DNA of 64,000 nt from Bacteroidaceae bacterium (GTDB lineage: Bacteria > Bacteroidota > Bacteroidia > Bacteroidales > Bacteroidaceae). How positions within the stretch are numbered: position 1 is the first letter of the stretch; each line of letters starts with the position of its first letter. The translations under genes were made by a program, and so were the position numbers. The stretch spans positions 1 through 64,000 of the forward strand of contig JAFUOP010000016.1 of the NCBI GenBank assembly GCA_017481875.1, read 5' to 3'. Positions 55,501 through 63,251 of the stretch are shown piece after piece. Below the pieces are notes generated by a model that searched no databases, had not been told where the DNA came from, and saw only the letters and a program-made list of their open reading frames with translations.

Positions 55501-56410
55501 CCGCTTTGCAAAAATGGACAAAGGTATTGCTACAGAAACCTATACAGGCGACTGGGGCGCAACATACAACGATGTTCCCACCGGTGCCAAGCTTATCCGT
55601 GAGTGGAAATACAGCACATTCACAGCGTCGAGCGACCGCGGCCACCGTCATATGTCGCACCTGATGGCTCTCTACCCCTTCGGTCAGATTACTCCCTCAA
55701 GCGAGTTCTTTGAGCCTGCAATCAACTCAATGAAGTTGCGTGGCGACGAATCTACCGGTTGGTCAATGGGTTGGAAGATTAACCTATGGGCACGTGCTCT
55801 TATGGGCGACCGTTCACACGCTATTTTGCGCAAGGCATTGAAGCACTCAACAAGCTATGGTACAAACCAGTATGCAGGTGGTATCTACTACAACCTCTAC
55901 GACTCACACGCACCCTTCCAAATCGACGGAAACTTCGGTGCTTGCTCGGGTATTGCCGAGATGATGTTGCAAAGCCACAGCGATACATTGCAGATTCTTC
56001 CCGCATTGCCTACCGAGTGGGCCGAAGGTAAGTTTGCCGGCCTTAAGGCTGTAGGCGACTTTACAGTAGGTGCAGAATGGGCCGAGGGCAAGGCTACACA
56101 TATAAGCATAAGCAACAACCAGGGCCAGCCTCTCTTTGTAAACTACCCGGGTCTCGACCAGGCTGCAATATATGTAAATAATGTTGCAGTTGCTCCCGAA
56201 AAGCTGAGCGACAATGTATATTCTATTCCCAGCAAGGCTGCCGACAACATTAGCATTTTCTTTGGCGAGGCAGCCACAGGCATTGAAGATACTGTAGCAG
56301 ATAAAGTAAATAGCAACAGCCCTGTTTATGACCTTGTAGGTCGCAAGATAATTGCACCCATAAAAGGCCATGTATATATTCAGGACAATAAAAAATTCAT
56401 TGCAGAATAA
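52577..56410 (+). CDS. Secreted GH95 alpha-L-fucosidase with three N-terminal lectin-like repeats
   Basis: A 1277-residue inverting fucosidase of the kind that cuts alpha-1,2-fucose from mucin or milk-type glycans. Signal peptide 1-21. Residues about 30-155 and 170-300 are clear repeats of one another (YYIQF, NQW, TPLRLV, EIQRTAA, EWNAGD), and about 308-455 is a third, diverged copy. GH95 begins near 472 (LWYTKPAT, LPIGNGQFGASLFGG). Expected catalytic residues are Glu927 (SPEHGP), Asn801 and Asn803 (NIN before MNYWPAE) and Asp1117 (IDGNFGA). The last 30 residues (VYDLVGRKI, KGHVYIQDNKK) resemble a type IX sorting tail. Confidence 0.93.
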   Translation: MIKRIYTLLIALCAFAAVKAQAPSPTFSTEEAPVWYYIQFKTGEAILGDQGDGNNLLTMKGAESPNQWALIGDADNFYLKSRWGNYVYYTNSKFTSSSTSKTPLRLVSSPNYNGYFEIQRTAAAGNSMNQWGGAGVGKELGEWNAGDVNNPISFVTEMPAPVPDYFSYEDAPEYYYIQFANGENLLVDNGDGANITTALVKNETKNQWMMMGSPSMFYMKSQAGNWVYYDEGNNLFTTSSTSRTPLRLVTTGNATYPGCYEIQRTAASNKSMNQNGGTAVGVTICEWNAGDSNNPLTINSCVPPVPAMSEGDDEYWYVIHFLGVDQYLRDGEVGTVPGHVDPIVKKETLWKFTGSKDNMQIISNSGKYLSIVDDAPVLSDEAYAAGFKLVETNYSTNPYKWEIHSADANLSKYKLQLGKASGKIKDLALASTSKSGYYPVVFMSPDDIRGNYDDFYVAGIEGYTPEHKHTLWYTKPATLTGVSNTWMEYSLPIGNGQFGASLFGGVQTDEIQFNEKTLWSGGPSQYGIYENFGSVFVDDMSYEFGYGAQNGVTDYYRQLDLENATGTVCYKNSDKSVEYKREYIASYPDKAVVWRYTASEEGKISLRFSMASGAPGIVATTTYSDGTASFSGSLQTISYAAHLKVVPDGGTMKTTSNGITVENANSVLVVLVGITDFVADQVSHVSGRKDDLPADAAAQADAAASQGWESLYSKHVADFEQYFGRVSFEIAGTENVMPTNEMVDAYNAGSMAGNLMLEQLYFHYGRYLEISSSRGVDLPSNLQGIWNNRSDAPWHSDIHANINVQMNYWPAEPTNLSEMHVPFLNYIINEASQPEWQNRANIAGESRGWTCLTENNIFGGISGFAPNYVIANAWYGTHLWQHYRYTLDKEYLAKAFPAMLGAAQFWADRMVLAADGTYECPNEYSPEHGPGSENAVAHAQQIVWEVLDNTIKAADILGGVEAGVITEADYSLITDRFAKMDKGIATETYTGDWGATYNDVPTGAKLIREWKYSTFTASSDRGHRHMSHLMALYPFGQITPSSEFFEPAINSMKLRGDESTGWSMGWKINLWARALMGDRSHAILRKALKHSTSYGTNQYAGGIYYNLYDSHAPFQIDGNFGACSGIAEMMLQSHSDTLQILPALPTEWAEGKFAGLKAVGDFTVGAEWAEGKATHISISNNQGQPLFVNYPGLDQAAIYVNNVAVAPEKLSDNVYSIPSKAADNISIFFGEAATGIEDTVADKVNSNSPVYDLVGRKIIAPIKGHVYIQDNKKFIAE

Positions 56411-56427
56411 TTCTGCAATGAATGTAT

Positions 56428-56462
56428 AAAAAACTCGCTCCCTGTTGGGGAGCGAGTTTTTT
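56428..56462. terminator. Shared terminator of GH95 and flavodiiron genes
   Basis: A GC-rich stem flanked by A on the left and T on the right (56428-56442 with about 56448-56462), able to act in both directions between convergent genes. Confidence 0.9.
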
Positions 56463-56482
56463 ATATACTATTCTATTGTTAA

Positions 56483-57646
56483 CTATTTCAACAACTCCTC
56501 TATAAGCTGTTGCATTGCGGGGAGGTCGCTCTCCTTCATACGCGAGCGTATGGTAACCATAGGCTCCACAATATCAATTGCCTTCATCTCCTCAAGCATA
56601 GAACGCATTACACGCCCTGCGGTGGGTGCCCACGAGCCATTTTCAAGCAATGCTACCTTGCGACGTTGGAAGTTTTTGCTTTTAAGGTGGTGCAGAAAAT
56701 CGGCCATAGGGGGGAATACTCCCGCATCGTAAGACGATGCACACAGCACCATGTGGCTGTATCGGAAAGCGTCTTCAACGGCTTCGGCAAGGTCGCAGCG
56801 GGCAAGGTCGGTTACGGCTACTTTTGGTGCACCTGCAGCAGTGAGCATTTCGGCAAGTTTACGTGCTGCCACCCCTGTACCACCGTGTATCGACGCATAG
56901 GCTACAAACACGCCTTCAGTCTCTGGTTCATACTTGCTCCAAGTGTCATAAAGCCCCACATAATAGCCCAGGTCTTCGGTGAGCACAGGGCCGTGCAAGG
57001 GGCATATAATCTCCACAGGGAGTGTTGCCACCTTTTTTAGCAGTGTCTGCACCTGAGCACCATATTTACCACAAATGTTAAAATAGTAACGGCGTGCCTC
57101 GCAGGCCCAGGGCTCGTCTGTTGCAAGGGTACCGAATTTCCCAAAAGCATCGGCCGAGAAAAGCACCTTGTCGGTGGTGTCGAACGTTACCATTACCTCG
57201 GGCCAGTGCACCATAGGTGCGTGCAGGAATTGCAAAGTGTGCTGGCCTGTGGTGAGTGTGTCGCCCTCCTTCACTGCGATTGAGCGTGCTGCAAAGTCTA
57301 TGCCTTCAAAAAACTGTGGCATCATTTGTATGGCTTTGGGTGTAGCCACAATGTGCAGTGTTGGATATCTTTTCATAGCCTCAGCTATGAGCGAGCTGTG
57401 GTCGGGCTCGGCGTGGTGCACAATAAGGTACGAAGGCTCGCGCCCGTCGAGTGCTGTTGTTAAGTTCTGCCACCATTCATCGGCTTTGCGTGCATCGGCA
57501 GTGTCCAGTATTGTTATCTGCTCGTCTTCTATTATATATGAGTTATAGGCCATTCCATTGGGAACAATGTATTGGCTCTCGAAGAGGTCAATGTCGTGGT
57601 CATCAACCCCTATGTATTTAATGCTGTCTGTAATGTTTTTTACCAT
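56483..57646 (-). CDS. Flavodiiron protein (A-type flavoprotein)
   Basis: Reduces oxygen to water, or nitric oxide to nitrous oxide, in anaerobes. The metallo-beta-lactamase-like domain (about 1-250) has the diiron motif HAEPDH (78-83) and later HWPEVM, SADAFG and CPLHGPV. The flavodoxin domain (about 255-387) has YASIHGGTG for FMN. It has 387 residues. The gene lies 4 bases behind the GH123-like gene, an odd operon partner. Confidence 0.94.
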   Translation of the reverse strand: MVKNITDSIKYIGVDDHDIDLFESQYIVPNGMAYNSYIIEDEQITILDTADARKADEWWQNLTTALDGREPSYLIVHHAEPDHSSLIAEAMKRYPTLHIVATPKAIQMMPQFFEGIDFAARSIAVKEGDTLTTGQHTLQFLHAPMVHWPEVMVTFDTTDKVLFSADAFGKFGTLATDEPWACEARRYYFNICGKYGAQVQTLLKKVATLPVEIICPLHGPVLTEDLGYYVGLYDTWSKYEPETEGVFVAYASIHGGTGVAARKLAEMLTAAGAPKVAVTDLARCDLAEAVEDAFRYSHMVLCASSYDAGVFPPMADFLHHLKSKNFQRRKVALLENGSWAPTAGRVMRSMLEEMKAIDIVEPMVTIRSRMKESDLPAMQQLIEELLK

Positions 57647-57650
57647 AGTT

Positions 57651-59339
57651 CTAATATCTATTCAATTGGTTGCGGAAATTATTTACAATCTTCGCACTCT
57701 CTTTCTCAATTTTTTTCACATCAACTGTTTTCAGCAGCTTTTCAAGGCTTTTAATAGTTTGTTTGTTGCCTTTTTCTGTGGCCTCGGCAAGCAGAATCTT
57801 GTATTTTTCAAATTGCTGTATGCCCTGTACCAATCGTTCCCAGCGCACAGAACTTATACTGTGCGGGTATATCACGTATGTGTCGCCTGCGGGCCAAGCC
57901 GTGAAGCGTGAATCCTTTTCGGGCTCCACAGTCCAGCTGTTGTATGCCCAACGTAGGTAGCCGTCGAGGTCCTTTGCAAGTGCTTCAAGAGCTATGAACT
58001 CGGCATCGGCAGGGGCAGTGAAGGTGAATAGGTTGGGGTACTCGGCCGAGCAGCAGGTGTAGTAGGTCGATACCTTGCCCTCGCTGCGGCGGCGTGCAAG
58101 CAATTCGGGGGTGTATGCCGTGTATGCAAAAATATCAAGGCAATAGTCTGTAATGTCTGCCTCAATCTCGGGGTGGTAGTTGCCCGCCATAGAAATTTTC
58201 ATTCCAGGTGCATATTTTTTTATAACCTCTATTGCCGCTTGCATTTGCGGCAAGCTGCGCTCGTCCATTGAAATAAAAGTCTTTTCGAACCACCCCTTCT
58301 CCTTAAGGTGCTGTGCGAACGCCTGCAACATACCGCCCCAGAATTGCTCGTAGGCCTTCTCACCGGGGGCGCATTGTATGTATTTGTGGCTGTGTGTTGC
58401 TTGGTCGTAGTAGCGGAACGATAGCTTCCACGGAATCATAGAGAAACAGGTAATCTCCTTGTCTATGCCGCAGTCCATCATAAATTGCACCCATTTATCA
58501 AAGATAGTAAAGTCGTAGTACCAGCTACCGTCGGCTTTGCGCAGCCAGGTTACCATGCTGCCAAAGGGGTCGTGTGTCTGTCCGTTCCAGGGGCGGTCTA
58601 TGAGTGTGGCGGTTATAGCTTTTTGCCCTGCACCGGCCAATTTAGTCATATATGGGCGCAGTTTTTGGAAATGCTCTGCCGACCAAGGCTCCACACCGTG
58701 TACGCGGGCCACAGCGTATGGGTTCTGCCACAGGTCGAGGTGGAATTTCCACTCCTTGGGCGCGGGTAGTGTGCGGTTAATCACCTTCACGGTGTAGTTC
58801 ATTGTAGTGCTCTCACCGTTGCTGCTTATGGTTACCGTTCCTTTGTATCTGCCGGGTACGGCATCGGCGGGTATGCTCACTGTGAGCCATAGGCCGTTGT
58901 ATGTGTCGGCTGCAAGCTCCGCAGGGTTGGTGTCGGTTATCTTATCGGCCGAAAAGTTCTCGCCGTGCGCATCTACAGCGTGTTTGCCACAGCCTGTAAA
59001 GCGGTCGGTAATAATGTCTTGTACAAAGCCGCCTATAACATTGCCGTTGCTTATAGTGTGTTTGCCACATTTAAGGTCGCCAAAGCTATATTCAACCGTG
59101 TGTGCTGCATTTTTGCATGCTATAAGTAATTGAAAATTCACGCGCTCACCACGCCAGGCGGTGGTGCTGTTCACTGCTGTTGTGGAAATGTTGTTTGCAC
59201 TACTGCGGGGGTAGCGGGTGTCGGTGTTCCCCCACTCTACGGTGATATCTTTGTCTATAATGTTTTTGGGCGTTGTTGCACCTAACGATTGCAGTGCTAT
59301 TATAGCTATTAAAGCAAGTGAATATAGTCGTGTTGCCAT
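57651..59339 (-). CDS. GH123-like glycoside hydrolase (DUF4091)
   Basis: A 562-residue exported protein (signal peptide ending SLGAT). An N-terminal beta-sandwich (about 30-190) leads to a TIM-barrel-like region and a C-terminal DUF4091 segment. FISMDERSLPQ holds an adjacent Asp359-Glu360 pair, the arrangement used by GH123 beta-N-acetylgalactosaminidases. WAYNSWTVEP matches the DUF4091 core. The C-terminal 70 residues are a charged helix. Activity on amino-sugar glycans is likely but unproven. Confidence 0.78.
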   Translation of the reverse strand: MATRLYSLALIAIIALQSLGATTPKNIIDKDITVEWGNTDTRYPRSSANNISTTAVNSTTAWRGERVNFQLLIACKNAAHTVEYSFGDLKCGKHTISNGNVIGGFVQDIITDRFTGCGKHAVDAHGENFSADKITDTNPAELAADTYNGLWLTVSIPADAVPGRYKGTVTISSNGESTTMNYTVKVINRTLPAPKEWKFHLDLWQNPYAVARVHGVEPWSAEHFQKLRPYMTKLAGAGQKAITATLIDRPWNGQTHDPFGSMVTWLRKADGSWYYDFTIFDKWVQFMMDCGIDKEITCFSMIPWKLSFRYYDQATHSHKYIQCAPGEKAYEQFWGGMLQAFAQHLKEKGWFEKTFISMDERSLPQMQAAIEVIKKYAPGMKISMAGNYHPEIEADITDYCLDIFAYTAYTPELLARRRSEGKVSTYYTCCSAEYPNLFTFTAPADAEFIALEALAKDLDGYLRWAYNSWTVEPEKDSRFTAWPAGDTYVIYPHSISSVRWERLVQGIQQFEKYKILLAEATEKGNKQTIKSLEKLLKTVDVKKIEKESAKIVNNFRNQLNRY

Positions 59340-59349
59340 AGTTTGGTTT

Positions 59350-60204
59350 TTATTCTGTTATTTTGGTAAAGCTCATAGTTCCGGTATAGCCCTCGGCTGT
59401 GGCTGTGGCAGTGTATCGCAAATATCCCATTGGGAATTTGAGTGTCAGTTGCAGGCTCTCATCTGTAATGTTGCAAGCAACATCTGTCATTGTGTATCGC
59501 TCCATGGGAGTGTACTCGCTGCCACGCATCGATACTGTGGGGATAACAACAGGGCTGTAGTAGCTGTTGTCGTCGGCCTGTGGAATATCGGCAATTCGGA
59601 TATTCATAGCGGGCATTCCTTGTGCAAATGATATGTTGTTAAGTGTAACGGTTGCTTTGTTCTCTTCTACAGTGGCTGTGCTTGTAGTGTTCTCATATAC
59701 CTGGGCATCGACAACAGGGACATCGGTTGGTGCTTCGCCATCGGGGTAGGTTGTGGTGGTTGTTCCCTTGTAAGCATTGCCCTCTTTGTTGCCTTTGAAT
59801 TCAATCTTTCCCAGGTGCATAAATCCTTGGAAGGCAAGCTCTCCCTCGGTTGTTATTCTGCCCGAAAAATTGTTGATGGTATAGTTCTCGTATGGGCCCA
59901 TTATACCGCCAAACATCACCTCGGGGATAACGGTATGTGCGAGCAACTGTTTGTTGCCACCCTCAACAAAGCAGGGTATATTGGGCAGGTAAATATCCAT
60001 CGCAGGCATTTTGCTTGCAAATTTTGCCGCTTTCATTATTATGGTTACAGTGGCATCGCTGTTGTCTGTTATTTCACACACGGTACCCTCTACCTGGTAA
60101 ACATTATCGGGTAGCGGTGGTGTGGGCGTGTTGTTGTCATCGTCGGAACAGGCGGCGAATAATGTAATTGCCATAAAAAGTGATAGTAACTGAAATTTTT
60201 TCAT
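59350..60204 (-). CDS. Calycin-like lipoprotein with two barrel repeats
   Basis: A 284-residue lipoprotein (MKKFQLLSLF, FAAC followed by SDDDNN). Two similar halves each hold a beta-barrel-like module: MPAMDIYLPNIPC near 67 and MPAMNIRIADIPQ near 195. This fits the Bacteroidales calycin-like family found beside TonB-dependent receptors. It probably binds a small ligand at the cell surface and passes it to the receptor encoded 18 bases upstream. The ligand is unknown. Confidence 0.8.
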   Translation of the reverse strand: MKKFQLLSLFMAITLFAACSDDDNNTPTPPLPDNVYQVEGTVCEITDNSDATVTIIMKAAKFASKMPAMDIYLPNIPCFVEGGNKQLLAHTVIPEVMFGGIMGPYENYTINNFSGRITTEGELAFQGFMHLGKIEFKGNKEGNAYKGTTTTTYPDGEAPTDVPVVDAQVYENTTSTATVEENKATVTLNNISFAQGMPAMNIRIADIPQADDNSYYSPVVIPTVSMRGSEYTPMERYTMTDVACNITDESLQLTLKFPMGYLRYTATATAEGYTGTMSFTKITE

Positions 60205-60222
60205 AATCCGTTATTTGATAGT

Positions 60223-62397
60223 TTATAAATTTATGTGGAAAGAGACTCCTGCTTGCAAGGGCTTGCCCTCGGCAAAAAAGTCGTTCCCTATTGAGCGGAA
60301 GTAAAATGTATTATATCTTTTGTTAAGCAGGTTCTTGCCCCACAGCGATGCACCAAAATGCCCTTTCTCCCACGACAGCGATGCCTGCCACAGGCTGTAG
60401 AACGACTGTGAAAGGCTGTTTGCCTCGTTCCAATATATTCTGCCTATGCCGTTCCAGCCAATGTTAAGTATCAGGTGGTTGGCAATGGTGTGTGGAGCAG
60501 GTATTTTGTATGCAATATTCAACGATGCGGTCTCCCGTGGAGCGTATGGAAGGTGATTGCCTTTGTAATTGGTACCCTCGTTTATGAATTTCTCGAATTT
60601 TGCATTGGTATAGCCGTATGTGGCATTGATAACAAAATCGCCTATATTGTATTTTGTGGCCAATTCGCAACCATAGCTGCGCGACTCGCCTGCATTGGAC
60701 ATTATTCGGCCTGTGCCTGTAGCGGGGTGAATGGTCAGCTGCTGGTCGGTGCAGGATATGTAGAAGAGCGACGCTGAAATATTTAAATTGTCGTCGAGCA
60801 ACGAAAGGTTACTGCCAATTTCATAGTTCCAGCTCTCTTCGGGCCTGTATTTGGTTGCCGAAGCATCGGTCTCATCGCTTATGCCCTGCATATTCCTTAT
60901 CATTTTGTTTTGCAGAATATCGGAAAATATCTGTGTGTTGAAGCCGCCGGCTTTGAATCCTTTGCGTGCCGATGCATATATATTGCCGTGTCGGTGTCGG
61001 TAGGTTATAGAGAAGCCGGGTAGTAGTTCAAGTGCGTTTACACTCTCTTTGCCATCGAAAAGTGTCTCTATAGGCTCGTGCAACATAGCTCCCGGTATTG
61101 TGTAGTGTACAAGCGAGTGGCTGTAGTAGTCCATGGTCGATTTCTCATAATCTACGCGCAGGCCTGCCTCAAAATCAAAATCTCCTGTAATGTAACCGGC
61201 CTGCAGGTATGCTGCTGCGCCAAATGTGGGAATAACAAAGTCATCGGTAATGTCAAAAGTATTCTCGTCAATAAAGAACCACGATGGCAGGCGTTTTGTA
61301 ATCAACTCTCTTACACCCACTTCGTGAAAATGCACGGGTGCATTCATTTTCATTCTCTTGTAGAATGTAAACACACCGGCTGTCCACCTTAAATCTTCAC
61401 TGTTTTTTGACTTTATAACAAACTCCTGCGTGATAGAGTGCTCGCGCTGTGCCTGCTCCATAGTAAAGTAATCATCAACAAGAAAGTCGTTGTCCAGGTG
61501 CATTTTGTCGTCGGTATATTGGTAGCCTGTAGCCGAAGATATTGTAAAATCGTCAAAAAAACGCTTTATAACCAACCCATCGGATATATTGAAACGGCGG
61601 TAGAAGCACTCCTCGTTGTACGCTATTGGGGCGAGTGTGCCGCTTGCAGCATCGTATAGACGATAACCCCAGCCACCCTCGTCAGTGTATCCAACGGTGA
61701 GGGTATTGTCTATGCTCCACCTGTCGGCAGGCAACCATTGAACGCGTGCTCGCACAGTGGCATTGTCGCCACCATCGCATTTGTTCCCGGTGTAGTTGTT
61801 AGTGAAAAAGCCGTCGCTGTGGTTGTAGTATGTACCCACCGACCAACCGAAACGCCTGCTTGCTGCCTCATAGTGTGCAGCCTTTACGCGTATGTTGTTC
61901 TCGTTGCCATACTCTACCGATAGTCTTTTGCCTTGGAAATTAAGGGGCGATAGAGTGGTTATGTTTATTGCCCCCCCCGACGTGTTGCGCCCGAAGAGAG
62001 TGCTTTGTGCTCCGCGTATAATCTGCACCTTGTCTATGTCGAACAGCTCAAAATCGTAGTTGTTCTTGTTCATCAGCGGTATCTGGTCAATGTTCATACC
62101 CACAACCGGCTGGTCTATGCGTGAGCCGAAACCGCGTACATAAATGGACGACGTCATTCGTGAACCATAGTCGGGTTGATAGAAATTGGGGGCAATGGCG
62201 GTGAGCTCTTTTATTGTGTTTATGTGCCTGTTTTCAATGTCGGCACGGCCGATTGTGGTTGCGGAGTATGGCTGCATATTTGTATCATCAGATAGCTTTA
62301 CCGACGACACGATATCTATGCCTGCAAGCATAACGGTATCTGCCGTCTCTGTAAATGCAGTAATGAATAAAGATATAAATGCAGCAATAAATGTCAT
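60223..62397 (-). CDS. TonB-dependent outer membrane receptor
   Basis: A 724-residue receptor of the FecA/CirA kind, without the carboxypeptidase-like extension of SusC. A signal peptide is followed by a plug domain (about 40-150: SATTIGRADIENRH, SIYVRGFGSRIDQPVVG, VQIIRGAQSTLFGRNTSGG). The 22-strand barrel ends FGASLWGKNLLNKRY and a final Leu. It begins a minus-strand unit with the calycin-like lipoprotein, GH123-like enzyme and flavodiiron protein. Size and plug suggest a small ligand such as a metal chelate or haem rather than a glycan. Confidence 0.9.
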   Translation of the reverse strand: MTFIAAFISLFITAFTETADTVMLAGIDIVSSVKLSDDTNMQPYSATTIGRADIENRHINTIKELTAIAPNFYQPDYGSRMTSSIYVRGFGSRIDQPVVGMNIDQIPLMNKNNYDFELFDIDKVQIIRGAQSTLFGRNTSGGAINITTLSPLNFQGKRLSVEYGNENNIRVKAAHYEAASRRFGWSVGTYYNHSDGFFTNNYTGNKCDGGDNATVRARVQWLPADRWSIDNTLTVGYTDEGGWGYRLYDAASGTLAPIAYNEECFYRRFNISDGLVIKRFFDDFTISSATGYQYTDDKMHLDNDFLVDDYFTMEQAQREHSITQEFVIKSKNSEDLRWTAGVFTFYKRMKMNAPVHFHEVGVRELITKRLPSWFFIDENTFDITDDFVIPTFGAAAYLQAGYITGDFDFEAGLRVDYEKSTMDYYSHSLVHYTIPGAMLHEPIETLFDGKESVNALELLPGFSITYRHRHGNIYASARKGFKAGGFNTQIFSDILQNKMIRNMQGISDETDASATKYRPEESWNYEIGSNLSLLDDNLNISASLFYISCTDQQLTIHPATGTGRIMSNAGESRSYGCELATKYNIGDFVINATYGYTNAKFEKFINEGTNYKGNHLPYAPRETASLNIAYKIPAPHTIANHLILNIGWNGIGRIYWNEANSLSQSFYSLWQASLSWEKGHFGASLWGKNLLNKRYNTFYFRSIGNDFFAEGKPLQAGVSFHINL

Positions 62398-62418
62398 ACT
62401 CTTTGTTTGTGATTCGCG

Positions 62419-62426
62419 CGAAGATA
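62419..62426 (-). promoter_or_regulatory. Candidate -7 box for the TonB receptor operon
   Basis: TATCTTCG on the minus strand, 22 bases before the start codon. No clear -33 box or Fur-type dyad found. Confidence 0.45.
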
Positions 62427-62531
62427 CGAAAAAAATATGGATTATTATCTATATAGATGTTAAAGGGAACTATGCGGAGATGACTAAAACTACATCTTTT
62501 TATTCATCTCCTTAATAGATAATGGCAGTTA

Positions 62532-63239
62532 TTACAAAATATCGCATTTATACTTTTTCAACGCCTGTCGCAGGGTGCGCGAGTCGCATTGGCACACTTT
62601 GTCAAGCAATGCCCAAAAACTGTCGCTGTGGTTCATCTCCACAGTATGGCACAATTCGTGCAGCAGAACATAATTTATGAGCTCGTCGGGTAGCAGCACT
62701 AAATATATGCTGAGGCTTATGTTCCCTTGGCTGCTGCAGCTGCCCCAACGAGAGTGGCTGTCGCGCAGGCTCACGTTGCTGAAATGCAGGCCGTGCTGTG
62801 TGGATAGTTTTTGCAAACGCCCGGGCAGAATCTCTTTTGCTCTGTGGCGCAAGCTCTTTTTGATAACCTTGCGCAACCAGGCCTGTCGCTCTGCACTTTG
62901 TAGGTTTATGCCGGCAGGGCAGAGCAGGGTGTAGTGCCTCCCATTGTGCTTTATAAAGAATTTATCTCCGCTGTGTGGTTGCAGTTCAAATGTAAAATGT
63001 GTGGTGTCTATGCGGTAGGCCACATCAATGGTTTTCAATTGAATGTCGTTCTGTTGTGCAAGCAGTTTCTTGCCGTGTATCTCCAAAGCCCTTTCCAAGT
63101 CTTTTTTTGTAGCGAGCGTGGGCATTGTGATGCATATAATATTAGGGCGCGCACGCAATATTATGCGACGCGCCCGTGGGTTGCGGGTAATCTCAATATT
63201 ACCATATTCGGGGTGTGAGATAAAGCTCTTCTTGAGCAT
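62532..63239 (-). CDS. YgjP-like zinc metallopeptidase (DUF45)
   Basis: A 235-residue cytoplasmic protein. NPRARRIILRARPN at the N-terminus, then SRWGSCSSQGNISLS and the zinc motif LLHELCHTVEMNHSDSFW define the YgjP/DUF45 family. Members accompany type I restriction genes in some genomes, but none is present here. It follows argB by 12 bases. The substrate is unknown. Confidence 0.9.
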   Translation of the reverse strand: MLKKSFISHPEYGNIEITRNPRARRIILRARPNIICITMPTLATKKDLERALEIHGKKLLAQQNDIQLKTIDVAYRIDTTHFTFELQPHSGDKFFIKHNGRHYTLLCPAGINLQSAERQAWLRKVIKKSLRHRAKEILPGRLQKLSTQHGLHFSNVSLRDSHSRWGSCSSQGNISLSIYLVLLPDELINYVLLHELCHTVEMNHSDSFWALLDKVCQCDSRTLRQALKKYKCDIL

Positions 63240-63251
63240 ATCAACAGTTTC

